Below are positions 17,341-26,177 of a stretch of 64,000 nucleotides of DNA, in pieces. Origin of the DNA: Sphingobacterium spiritivorum ATCC 33861. Its GTDB lineage: Bacteria; Bacteroidota; Bacteroidia; Sphingobacteriales; Sphingobacteriaceae. The notes below the pieces were generated by a model. That model was given only the letters and a program-made list of their open reading frames with translations. It ran no database searches and was not told where the DNA came from. A program made the position numbers and the translations under genes. Numbering within the stretch: the stretch's first letter is position 1; the number at the start of each line of letters is the position of its first letter. The stretch is from the NCBI RefSeq assembly GCF_000143765.1, contig NZ_GL379770.1:1824903-1888902 (forward strand), given 5' to 3'.

Positions 17341-18825
17341 TTAATTTTCTTTGTATTCTCTTCCGGAATAAATATCTATATAATAGTAAATGGTTTCGCC
17401 TTCGTGGAGCTTAGCATTGACTAATCCATCCGAATTAATGGATTTATAAGCATTCGATCCTATATTCTTTTTATTCTTATTATCATAAAGTGTATACAGA
17501 CCATCTTTCTCTTTTTGAAGGGCATAGATTTCTTTTTCGGTATCCAAAACCGAAATATCATTGTGTTCAGGTTTTATCTCCCAGGCCTTTGTTTTGCTAT
17601 TCCACAAGCCCATTGTTCTCACTTCTTTTTCGTCTTCAATCCGGATAAGATATAAATCATTCATCCCCTGATAATAACTTATTTTCCCAAACTTCCAGTT
17701 TTTTTTATTGAACTGATTGGGTAAAATCATTTTTCTGTCCGGCCAAACCAGATATCCAACCTGATCCAAGACCTTAAAATTATAGGGGTCTATAGTATCT
17801 GCAACATTTCCTTTTGTATCTATATAAAGCCAGTCGTACGCCCAGACATCATTATCGTAATTAAAAACCCCCAACAGAAAGTAAGGAGAATTGGTTATAG
17901 AATAAACCAAAGAGGTCTTTTTAATGAAATTGATCTGTGAAGCCGTAGCCTTTGTAATTTGTTTAGGAAATGCCTTTTCATATTGCGGAAAAACATATAC
18001 ATCATTGGTTTTGCTGTTTGACAGGAGCTTAGGAACTTCTGGTTCAAAGCGCTCTTTGTTTACTTCTTTCAATGTTATAGTTTCATTTCCAAATCTGAAT
18101 GAAAGGGCTTCGGTACCTTTCAAACTATTATAAATTGCTTTTTTCTGATTCAATTCATATACCGAAAATGTTGCATTTGAAGCTTTAATAAAGCGTTTAT
18201 CTTCTAATAATTCAGTAATGTTATTCTCAATTTTATTTAGGCGTCCTTTTTTGATTTCGTAAAGACTTCTATTCCAAAAAACATGGTTTTCATCTACTGA
18301 AACAAAATTCAGGGAATACTCATCTTCCAGGTATGGAACATCCTCGCTAAGTAAGACTTGTTTGGTTTCTAAAACACCAATCTCAACTTTATGGTAAGTC
18401 TGCTCTTTCTTCACACCACTTCCCATGATATTCCAGTCCCATTTCCAGACGGGCATTTTCTTTTCGTACTCAATTTCTTTTTTATAAAATGTAAGACCAT
18501 TGATAACATCGATATTGATCTCATCAGCGGAATAATGCAAAACTATTTTTCCTGTTTCGTCTATGATTGAAGATTCCCCCTTTTCATTTCCTACAATTGC
18601 AAAGCCTGTAGGTGTAAATAACGATGCAGTCTTGAATTTCTGTTCGATAACAGGTTTCAAACTTGTTTTATCTACATAGATAAAATTATCCTCCCGGGTG
18701 AGATAAGGAACCGTATGTATGGTCTTCATTTTTGTAGAAACTAATGAAGAATTGTCTTTTATTTCCTGCGTGCAGGCGGTAACTGAAGTCAGCATAAAAA
18801 GGATATACAATACTGTTATTTTCAT
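17341..18825 (-). CDS. Hypothetical lipoprotein with WG-like repeats
   Basis: This 494-residue lipoprotein starts MKITVLYILFMLTSVTAC, with the lipobox SVTAC. Two stretches resemble the WG (KWG) repeat, in which a protein 'reads back' strands ending in a Gly-Lys turn: GESSIIDETGKIVLHYSADE (around residues 79-98), and a later one with MGLWNSKTKAWEIKPEHNDI. The remainder is beta-rich and charged. WG proteins are mostly uncharacterised surface or periplasmic scaffolds. It is the first gene of the minus-strand array that ends with the MORN-repeat protein, and the terminator of the RND operon lies upstream. Confidence 0.65.
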   Translation of the reverse strand: MKITVLYILFMLTSVTACTQEIKDNSSLVSTKMKTIHTVPYLTREDNFIYVDKTSLKPVIEQKFKTASLFTPTGFAIVGNEKGESSIIDETGKIVLHYSADEINIDVINGLTFYKKEIEYEKKMPVWKWDWNIMGSGVKKEQTYHKVEIGVLETKQVLLSEDVPYLEDEYSLNFVSVDENHVFWNRSLYEIKKGRLNKIENNITELLEDKRFIKASNATFSVYELNQKKAIYNSLKGTEALSFRFGNETITLKEVNKERFEPEVPKLLSNSKTNDVYVFPQYEKAFPKQITKATASQINFIKKTSLVYSITNSPYFLLGVFNYDNDVWAYDWLYIDTKGNVADTIDPYNFKVLDQVGYLVWPDRKMILPNQFNKKNWKFGKISYYQGMNDLYLIRIEDEKEVRTMGLWNSKTKAWEIKPEHNDISVLDTEKEIYALQKEKDGLYTLYDNKNKKNIGSNAYKSINSDGLVNAKLHEGETIYYYIDIYSGREYKEN

Positions 18826-18956
18826 TCTTCAAATCTCTACTCGTCGTACTTTTCAATATTAGAGAGAAGTGAAGAATAAAACAATCCCTGTTATCAGCCA
18901 TATTTTGGGTCATTCATCATACGAATACCTTCAAAAACAATCTGACACTGATTTCA

Positions 18957-18995
18957 AACAAAACATCCCTACCATAATGCTGGTAAGGATGTTTT
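18957..18995 (-). terminator. Intrinsic terminator of the RND efflux operon
   Basis: AAAACATCC (18960-18968) pairs with GGATGTTTT (18987-18995), with an inner TACCA/TGGTA stem. On the minus strand the hairpin is followed by a T-rich tract. It lies 24 bases past the stop of the adaptor gene. The plus strand is also T-rich after it. Confidence 0.75.
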
Positions 18996-19018
18996 TCTTT
19001 TACATATTATTGCCTGCT

Positions 19019-20143
19019 TTACTTCAAAGAGTCCTGTTTTATTATTCTTCCCTCCTTAATCTCTTCCGATGGTTTGATGATAATTTTGTCCTCCGGATCC
19101 AGATTACCGAAAACTTCCGTCAGTGTATCTAAACGAATACCTTCATGTACAGCAATCCGTTTTACTTCATCGTTATTTAATGTCAAAATATAGGTTCCCG
19201 ACTGTGTATTTAATATACTTCTTGTCTGTACCCAATTAGTAGGGTTTTTACGTTTTAATTTCAGTTTGACCTGTGCATAATCTCCTCCCTGCAGTTCGTC
19301 CGACGGGTTGTTTACATCAAACTCCAGTGTAAGCGACCGGTCTTGCTGGTCAAGCAGTCCCGAGGTACGGGAAAGTCCGGCGTCAAATGTTTTACCCGGC
19401 TGAGAGCTGACCGTAAACGTAGCGTTCATCTCCTGCTGAACAGATGATGCGTGCTTTTCGGGCAGGGATAACGTCAGGCGGAGCTTATTACTCTGCGCTA
19501 TCATAAACAAGGGTATATTGCTTCCTGCTCCTGCTAATGCACCAACTGAAATATTCCTTTGGGTTATCACACCGTCAAACGGTGCGGTGATGCGCAGATA
19601 CTGTTGTAATTGCGATGAATGAGCTGTGCCTGCTTTGGAAGCATCATAAGTAGATTTGGCACTTTCCATTACACTTTTAGCCCTGTCGAGTTCAATATCT
19701 GCAATGGCTCCGGTTGTTTTGGAAGCCGTTATCAATCGGTCATACGCCTGTTTTGCATAAAGGTAATCGCTATAAACCTTTTGCTCGTTAGATTTATCGG
19801 AAAGGTATTGCTGCTGCATTTCGGGAGCTTCCAATACGGCCAAAAGCTGACCTTTCCTAACCCTGTCCCCTCTATCTACGTACAACCGTTGTACAAATCC
19901 GGTAACCTTTGCATACACGGAGACCTGCTCATAGGGTTTCAGTTCTGCCGGAACGGATATTTCATATTCGGGATTAATAACCTGTACATGTGCTGTCTTA
20001 TAATTCATGGATTTTGCATACTCTTTTTTCGCTTGTGTCTTTTCCTGTTCTTTTTGCGAACAAGCCGAAAGTAACAATACCAATAATATGGTCAATGCCA
20101 ATAGAGCTGCTTTTTTTCTATTTATTGAAATGCTGTGATACAT
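19019..20143 (-). CDS. RND efflux periplasmic adaptor (membrane-fusion) lipoprotein
   Basis: This 374-residue protein carries a lipobox (LLLSAC near residue 28) and the HlyD/AcrA-type order. A lipoyl half (YAKVTGFVQRLYVDRGDRVR), a coiled-coil hairpin (residues ~115-185 with many Gln, Lys and Ala), and the second lipoyl half (LRITAPFDGVITQRNISVGA) are followed by beta-barrel and membrane-proximal domains, ending SEEIKEGRIIKQD. It links the inner-membrane pump to the outer-membrane TolC channel. It is the last gene of a three-gene operon whose order is TolC-like, permease, adaptor, 20 bases after the permease stop. Confidence 0.93.
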   Translation of the reverse strand: MYHSISINRKKAALLALTILLVLLLSACSQKEQEKTQAKKEYAKSMNYKTAHVQVINPEYEISVPAELKPYEQVSVYAKVTGFVQRLYVDRGDRVRKGQLLAVLEAPEMQQQYLSDKSNEQKVYSDYLYAKQAYDRLITASKTTGAIADIELDRAKSVMESAKSTYDASKAGTAHSSQLQQYLRITAPFDGVITQRNISVGALAGAGSNIPLFMIAQSNKLRLTLSLPEKHASSVQQEMNATFTVSSQPGKTFDAGLSRTSGLLDQQDRSLTLEFDVNNPSDELQGGDYAQVKLKLKRKNPTNWVQTRSILNTQSGTYILTLNNDEVKRIAVHEGIRLDTLTEVFGNLDPEDKIIIKPSEEIKEGRIIKQDSLK

Positions 20144-20163
20144 TGTAATGCTAATTTTAAAGT

Positions 20164-23100
20164 TTATGATATCGTTTGTTTACCGGACTGTTCTGCATAA
20201 TACCTGCTTTCGTAATCATCAGGGTCTAATGACGGGCTAATAACTTTAGTCCTTGACATCAGGGAAGAAAAGAAATGTGGTACAAGTAATAAGATGGTTA
20301 TGGTAGATGCAATCAGACCACCGATAACCGCCCTGCCCAAAGGGGCTACCTGCTCTGCTCCTTCGCCTAAACCCATTGCCATCGGCAACATTCCGGCAAG
20401 CATTGCTGCAGCAGTCATCAGTACAGGTCTTAGCCTTGAGGAAGCGGCAAGTCTTGCAGCGTTGGCTGGTTTCAAGAGTAATTTTTTACGGTAATATTCC
20501 GCCTGATTGACCAATAGTACCGCATTGGAAACCGATACCCCGAGTGACATAATAATACCCATATAAGATTGCAGATTGAGCGTACTGCCTGTAAAGAAAA
20601 GGATAATCAGACTGCCTGCAATTACGGCAGGCAACACTGAAAGGATAATCAAAGGAACTTTGAATGATTGGTAATAAGCCGAAAGCATCAGGAATATGGC
20701 CATAATGGCCACACCCAAACCAGCCAGAAGACTTCCTAATGTATCATTCAACAATTGTAATGTTCCCTCTGTCCAGATAGTCGTACCACGCGGCGGTACT
20801 CCTGCATCTTTAATGGCTTGTTTCACTGCCCGGGAAGCTGTACCCAGATCCTTCCCGTATACATTGGCAACAATGGTTACATAACGGTTCGGCCCCTTAC
20901 GGTTTACCTGTGCCGGAGCCGTCACCCTGCGTATAGTCGCTACATCTTCCAGTACAGGACGAAGGCTTCCCGCTTTCAAAGGAAGTGACCGCAATCTTTC
21001 TTCCGACATCATACCTTCCGGTATCTGTACCTGAGTCTGGAATACCAATCCCGATTTCGGGTCAATCCAAAGGTTTTTGTCCGTAAAACGGGTAGATGAG
21101 GTCGCCGTAACCAGACTGCGGGTAATATCCTGCATTGTCAGTCCGAACTGTCCGGCAAGGTCACGGTTTACTTCAATTTCCATATTCGGATAAGTAATGG
21201 GTTCTGCAATACGGATATCCCGCAGATACGGAACTTTTTTCAGATTAGCTTCAATCTTTGAGGCATGTGTAAAAGCACCTTTTACCTGACCTGCGCCTAC
21301 TTTAACTTCAATCGGTGTCATTGCGCCCTGTCCCATGATCTTTTCGGTCAGCTCCATCGGTTCGAAATTAAAAGCAACTTCAGGATGCTTCTCAGTTATC
21401 TTATTACGAACTTTCTCTTTAAATTCTTCCATTGATCCGCCGTACACCTTCTGATTAACGGATATTTGCAATACCGCTTCGTGGGAAGAATTACTGAAAA
21501 GGAATATCGGGTTGATGGGCGAACCTGCGGGGTGCATCCCGATAAATGCGGAAGTAATATTCAGTCCGTTTTCAGGCAGTTCGGCTTTGATTTCATTGGT
21601 AATATCTTTGACAATCTGTTCTGTTTTTTCAATTCTGCTTCCCTGTGGAGCCTGTATACGTAACTGAAAATCACCATTATTGGACACAGGCATTACATCT
21701 GTACCCACAACAGTCAAAAGTAAACCTGTGATAACACAAGCAACCAACACATACACGATAAAAAGCGGTACGGCTTTGGTTGACCATTTACGCATACTGT
21801 AGGAATAATTGACACGGAATTTGTCAAAGAATGCCCGTTTTCTTGCTGAAATGGTTTTTGAGTTGTGTTTGTTCTTCATCATCCAGTTTGCCAGTATAGG
21901 CACAAAAGTCTGCGAAGCCAGAAAGGAAGCTATCATGGCAAAGGCAACTGCCATCGATAAAGGCATAAACATATCTTTTGGAATGCCTGTCATAATAAAG
22001 GCTGGGGTCAATACCGCAAGAATACAAAGCAATATCAGCAATTTAGGAATAGAGATTTCCAACAAAGCATCCACAATCGCCCGCTGTTTGGGCTTGCCCA
22101 TTTCCATATGCTGATGTATATTCTCTATCGTTACCGTAGCTTCATCGACAAGAATACCGATAGACAGAGCAAGACCACTCAAGGTCATGATATTGATGGT
22201 CTGCCCGAAAAGGTACAAGGTCGTAACTGCGGAAAGAACGGCAATCGGAATAGTAAATACAACAATGATAGCTCCCCGTGTATCGCCCAGGAACAATAAT
22301 ATGACCAACCCCGTGAAAACCGCTCCTAAAATCCCCTCGTGGATAAGGTTGGAAAGAGAGCGTTCGATATAGCTGGATTGGTCAAATTCATAGCTGACCT
22401 TTACATCTTCGGGCAATTGATCTTTCAGCATCGGAATGGCATTTTTCAGGTTTTCCACAGCATCCAGTGTGGAAGCATCTGCTTTTTTAATAATGGGCAG
22501 GTAAACCGAACGTTTGCCGTTTATCAAAGCGTAACCTACGGTCTGGTCTGCGCCGTCTTCTACACGGGCAACATCGCCTACATATATGGTGCGGTTAGCA
22601 CTTGTTTTGACAGGGGTTTTCAATAGCTCTTCCGGTCCCTTCGCAATGGAATTAATGGGTGCCATCAGGTTTTCCTCTCCTATCCGGATATTTCCGGCAG
22701 GTGACGGAAGACTGTTTCTGGTAATGGCAACCGTTATATCTTCGGGACTTAACCCGTTCGCCTGCATAGCGTCGGGGTCAATGTTGATAACGATGGAACG
22801 CACATTGCCACCGAAAGGTGCAGGAGAGGTAATACCCGGAATTTGTACAAACATCGGCCTGATTTTGGTCAATGCCAATGTTTGTATTTCATTAACAGAA
22901 CGCTGATCACTTTCAAAAACGAGATTACCTACCGGAAGCGAACTTCCGTCAAAACGTACCACCATCGGTGGGACGGCTCCGGGTGGCAAAAAGCCCATTG
23001 CCCGGGAAACGGATGTGGACACCTCCCCGGCAGCCTGTGCCATATTCGTCCCCGGATAAAAGGTCAGCTTCATCAGGGTTAGGCCCTGTACACTTTTAAA

Positions 23101-23343
23101 ATCAATATTTTTGACACCGCTCACAAACAGGAGAACCTTTTGGAACTCATTTGCCATAAAGCCGTCCATATATGCCGGTGATAATCCGCCATACGGCATA
23201 GCAACATACATCGCAGGTAATTCCACTTCGGGAAATATATCTATGTTTATTTTTTTTATGGTATTGTAGGAAAAGAAAGCTATTGCCAGTACGACAACCA
23301 TAATCGCAATAGGTTTTCTTAACGCAAATCTTATTATGTTCAT
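20164..23343 (-). CDS. RND-family efflux permease
   Basis: This 1059-residue inner-membrane protein has the length and layout of AcrB/MdtB-type pumps: TM1 at the N-terminus (IAIMVVVLAIAFFSYNTI), a large periplasmic loop, TM2-6 from about residue 335, a second periplasmic loop and TM7-12. The TM4 proton-relay motif reads GILVDEATVTIENIH with D400 and E401, where AcrB has Asp-Asp. Such pumps export drugs, dyes or metals with proton uptake; the AcrB/CzcA branch cannot be fixed further here, and I see no obvious heavy-metal signature. It begins 10 bases after the TolC-like gene ends and is followed by the adaptor. No TetR- or two-component-type regulator is visible in the operon. Confidence 0.94.
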   Translation of the reverse strand: MNIIRFALRKPIAIMVVVLAIAFFSYNTIKKINIDIFPEVELPAMYVAMPYGGLSPAYMDGFMANEFQKVLLFVSGVKNIDFKSVQGLTLMKLTFYPGTNMAQAAGEVSTSVSRAMGFLPPGAVPPMVVRFDGSSLPVGNLVFESDQRSVNEIQTLALTKIRPMFVQIPGITSPAPFGGNVRSIVINIDPDAMQANGLSPEDITVAITRNSLPSPAGNIRIGEENLMAPINSIAKGPEELLKTPVKTSANRTIYVGDVARVEDGADQTVGYALINGKRSVYLPIIKKADASTLDAVENLKNAIPMLKDQLPEDVKVSYEFDQSSYIERSLSNLIHEGILGAVFTGLVILLFLGDTRGAIIVVFTIPIAVLSAVTTLYLFGQTINIMTLSGLALSIGILVDEATVTIENIHQHMEMGKPKQRAIVDALLEISIPKLLILLCILAVLTPAFIMTGIPKDMFMPLSMAVAFAMIASFLASQTFVPILANWMMKNKHNSKTISARKRAFFDKFRVNYSYSMRKWSTKAVPLFIVYVLVACVITGLLLTVVGTDVMPVSNNGDFQLRIQAPQGSRIEKTEQIVKDITNEIKAELPENGLNITSAFIGMHPAGSPINPIFLFSNSSHEAVLQISVNQKVYGGSMEEFKEKVRNKITEKHPEVAFNFEPMELTEKIMGQGAMTPIEVKVGAGQVKGAFTHASKIEANLKKVPYLRDIRIAEPITYPNMEIEVNRDLAGQFGLTMQDITRSLVTATSSTRFTDKNLWIDPKSGLVFQTQVQIPEGMMSEERLRSLPLKAGSLRPVLEDVATIRRVTAPAQVNRKGPNRYVTIVANVYGKDLGTASRAVKQAIKDAGVPPRGTTIWTEGTLQLLNDTLGSLLAGLGVAIMAIFLMLSAYYQSFKVPLIILSVLPAVIAGSLIILFFTGSTLNLQSYMGIIMSLGVSVSNAVLLVNQAEYYRKKLLLKPANAARLAASSRLRPVLMTAAAMLAGMLPMAMGLGEGAEQVAPLGRAVIGGLIASTITILLLVPHFFSSLMSRTKVISPSLDPDDYESRYYAEQSGKQTIS

Positions 23344-23353
23344 ATACGATTAA

Positions 23354-24739
23354 TTAAAGGTTGTTAAACAAAAAGTCGAAATCAGCAGTCAGTTCTGCCT
23401 CGTAAGCCAGCAATACCCAGTAATCACGGGAAGCCTCAATATGGGCGTTCTCCGCCTGTTCGAGTAAGATGCGTATCTGCAACAGTTCGCTCAAGGTGAT
23501 TAATCCACTTTTATACCTTGCCTGATACATATGGTATGCATCCTTAGACTGCTGCACAGCAAGCTTTGTTTTCTGAAGTTGGCTATACTGCTGAATGATT
23601 TTTGCCTGCGCAGCGGATAAATCAGCCTGCATAGCCTGTTCATATTGTGCATGTAAAAATCTGCTGCTTTCCGCTTCTTTAAAAAGCTGCTGACCTTTCA
23701 TACGATTTGTATACAGACTGGTCAGATTCCATGTGATACCGATACCTGCCAAAAAGTTGCTGGTGGTATTGTTAAATCCATCTTTCCAGGCTCCTGATAC
23801 CGTTCCGTTCGGACTGATACCAGTGCCCCGATACGCATATCCGCCCAGCAGGTTGATGGAAGGTAAAGAAGATTTTTTTTGTGCTTCTCCGCTTAACATG
23901 TAATACTCAGATTGCTTATCCAAAGCATCTAAAACAGGGTGCGAGACATTTATAATCTTGCTTTTGCCGAATCTATTTTCTGCCATGTTCTCAAATCGGT
24001 TGGCCGATGCGGTATAATTAATGGTATCATGACCGTACAAATCCAACAGCTTGATATAAGCGGCCTTTACAAAGCCCTTCCATTTATCATGTTCACCCAT
24101 AGCCTGTACATACGAGGATGAAGCGAGCAGGCTGTCTGCTGCAGGTCGCAAGCCGGAAGCGGACATGGCGGAAGTTATTTTGCGTATATCGTTGAGGCGT
24201 TTGGCGTTCTTTTCTACCCACTGCAGCTTGGCATTATTATACAGGAGAATGATATACCGTTCAGATAACGCTTTTTTCAGGTTGAGCAAATACGCATCTT
24301 TCTCACTGACCGATTTGTGATATAACGCTCCTGCAGCCTCATTCTGCTTGCTAAGCTTTCCGAAGGAAAATACTTCCCACTGGATAGTAGCAGAACCAAA
24401 GGTATTGGCGGCCACAGAACTTCCGCCAAGTGGTATAGCTGAACCACTTACATTGAAAAAACCTGCCTGTGGAAAAAATGCTCCGGCACTTCCTTCATAA
24501 GTTCCGTATGTATTCTGTGCCTGCGCATTTATCTGTGGGAGCATATTGCCTTTGACGGCTCGTTGGTTGAACTTTGCAGCAGCAATTGCTGAAGCTCTTA
24601 CACTAACGCCCGGATAATTTTCTTCAACTTCAGACCATAGGCTGCCTAAAGTATGTTCCTTTTGTTGCTGTGCATGTATTGGAAACATAACAACAACGGC
24701 CGACCAGAATAATGCGGTCGCCATAATATGTTTTATCAT
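23354..24739 (-). CDS. TolC-family outer-membrane efflux channel
   Basis: This 461-residue protein has a signal peptide (cleaved near FPIHAQ) and two similar halves with long helices and short strands, as in TolC. The first helical block includes RASAIAAAKFNQRAVKGNML with PQINAQAQNTYG. The second half has PVLDALDKQSEYYMLSGEAQ, PSINLLGGYAYRGTGISPNG, and the final helix with YKSGLITLSELLQIRILLEQ, a typical OEP block. It forms the exit duct for the RND pump. It is the first gene of the efflux operon; a small lipoprotein gene lies 112 bases upstream on the same strand. Confidence 0.93.
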   Translation of the reverse strand: MIKHIMATALFWSAVVVMFPIHAQQQKEHTLGSLWSEVEENYPGVSVRASAIAAAKFNQRAVKGNMLPQINAQAQNTYGTYEGSAGAFFPQAGFFNVSGSAIPLGGSSVAANTFGSATIQWEVFSFGKLSKQNEAAGALYHKSVSEKDAYLLNLKKALSERYIILLYNNAKLQWVEKNAKRLNDIRKITSAMSASGLRPAADSLLASSSYVQAMGEHDKWKGFVKAAYIKLLDLYGHDTINYTASANRFENMAENRFGKSKIINVSHPVLDALDKQSEYYMLSGEAQKKSSLPSINLLGGYAYRGTGISPNGTVSGAWKDGFNNTTSNFLAGIGITWNLTSLYTNRMKGQQLFKEAESSRFLHAQYEQAMQADLSAAQAKIIQQYSQLQKTKLAVQQSKDAYHMYQARYKSGLITLSELLQIRILLEQAENAHIEASRDYWVLLAYEAELTADFDFLFNNL

Positions 24740-24851
24740 ATTACTCTACAAATTTTGGACAGGTCGCAAAGGGCGACCATAGATTATTTTAAAATGAAAT
24801 CAATAGAAATACAACCCATTGAACAGGTGCGGTCAACAGGAAAAAAGGGAA

Positions 24852-25274
24852 TTAGCAAGTGTAATGAAGAATAAGTTTCCGGTATTCGAGAAAGATAGGA
24901 ATAGAACTGTGGATTTTCCCGCTATCACTATAAAGCGGGTGCTTACTTTCTTTGCTTACAGGTTGTAAGGCGTATAGAAAAAGACACGTAATCGTAAAGA
25001 TAACGGCAGGCAGTAAATCGTTCGCATCAAAAGATTTCTTTTGAACGATTTGCTTATCTGAAGCATCGGATTGCGCACATTTTTCTATTGCATTTGCAGA
25101 AAAATTTTGGGTGCCTTTAGGTATACTCTGTTCTGTTTTAACAGGAATACCTGCCAGATTTTTGATACTTGTTTTGACGACACATGAGGTTAGTAATACC
25201 AAAAGTATAGCGGCGAATACGAAAAAATATCGCTTATAATGCATTGAAATATTTGGTATTATCTTGTTCATCAA
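24852..25274 (-). CDS. Small lipoprotein associated with RND efflux operon
   Basis: This 140-residue protein starts MMNKIIPNISMHYKRYFFVF and has a hydrophobic signal ending in the lipobox LLTSC. The middle carries a QNFSANAIEKCAQSD segment with a second Cys. A second hydrophobic segment (LLPAVIFTITCLFLYAL) is followed by a basic tail. Small proteins like this sit beside RND efflux operons in Bacteroidota, but no function is known. It is likely co-transcribed with the TolC-like gene. The position is as expected for an inner-membrane-tethered accessory subunit, which is inference. Confidence 0.7.
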   Translation of the reverse strand: MMNKIIPNISMHYKRYFFVFAAILLVLLTSCVVKTSIKNLAGIPVKTEQSIPKGTQNFSANAIEKCAQSDASDKQIVQKKSFDANDLLPAVIFTITCLFLYALQPVSKESKHPLYSDSGKIHSSIPIFLEYRKLILHYTC

Positions 25275-25482
25275 TAAACAAAAGTAGTTTTATTAAGTAA
25301 GGGAAGCAAACAATTGTATTTGTTTTATGCTATTTTACATACAGAAAACTACGAATTTTGGTGTAGACATATTATAAACACCAGATTATCCTGCAGTCTT
25401 TATGAACGAACATTGTATTCAAGATCAACCTGTTATAATCAATAATATGTTTGTTAACCTCTACTATATTCTTTGGAATATG

Positions 25483-25941
25483 TTATTTTAAATAAAGTCC
25501 GAAATACCAGGTCCACCCAATAAGGATCAATTGCATAGGAAGCCTTTGCGCATACAGATAATTCATGCCGGGACCTGTGTAATCGGCTTTGAAAATATTG
25601 ATCATCTTCCTGGAAGAATTGACATTGGCTATAAACACCACTACCAAAAATATAATAAGTAATAAAGCTGTCAACGCACGTAACCGCGGGATCATCAGCC
25701 CTATACCGGCAGCGATTTCCAGAATACCGGTGAGATACACAAAAAACATTTTTGCCGGTATATAATCGGGCATCATCATAGCCATTCCCTTTTGAAATCT
25801 AAAATGTGATAATCCCGTAAAGATGATAAATACACTCATGCCCAGATTTCCGGCAAACACAAAATCCCAAAATCCATACATAAACTTTGAACCCAACAAA
25901 GCGATAAAAAAGGCGGTAAATAAAAGGATTAGTAATTTCAT
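25483..25941 (-). CDS. DoxX-family membrane protein
   Basis: This 152-residue protein has four predicted transmembrane helices in the DoxX arrangement: MKLLILLFTAFFIALLG, then MSVFIIFTGLSHFRFQKG, then FFVYLTGILEIAAGIGLMIP, then LTALLLIIFLVVVFIANVN. Conserved features are the FTGLSHF and AAGIGLMIP segments. DoxX proteins are poorly defined; some are thiosulfate:quinone oxidoreductase subunits or take part in thiol/redox stress handling. It is a stand-alone minus-strand gene. Confidence 0.85.
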   Translation of the reverse strand: MKLLILLFTAFFIALLGSKFMYGFWDFVFAGNLGMSVFIIFTGLSHFRFQKGMAMMMPDYIPAKMFFVYLTGILEIAAGIGLMIPRLRALTALLLIIFLVVVFIANVNSSRKMINIFKADYTGPGMNYLYAQRLPMQLILIGWTWYFGLYLK

Positions 25942-26103
25942 AAGCTTTATAATAAGTTTGTACCACCCTGTTAGGGATATGATTCCCGAAGAGTATATTA
26001 CATTGATAACAAATAATCAAGTCAAATGTTGCAGATATTATTAGAAGTACAATTGAAAGTTTACATTCCGCTACTAGTCAGAAATTTTAAAATGTAATAC
26101 TCA

Positions 26104-26143
26104 CCAAAACAAATACAGCGTATCAACTTTCATTGATACGCTG
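26104..26143 (-). terminator. Intrinsic terminator of the siderophore-receptor gene
   Basis: CAGCGTATCAA (26116-26126) and TTGATACGCTG (26133-26143) form a perfect 11-bp stem with a 6-base loop. On the minus strand it is followed by a T-rich stretch (complement of 26104-26115). It lies 35 bases past the receptor stop. Confidence 0.85.
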
Positions 26144-26177
26144 CAGGGTTAATTAATTGGAAATCTACTATTTTTGC

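Noticed and set aside
18869-19132. 87-codon plus-strand frame over the RND terminator
   Set aside because: It crosses the terminator hairpin and the adaptor gene's 3' end; composition is not protein-like.
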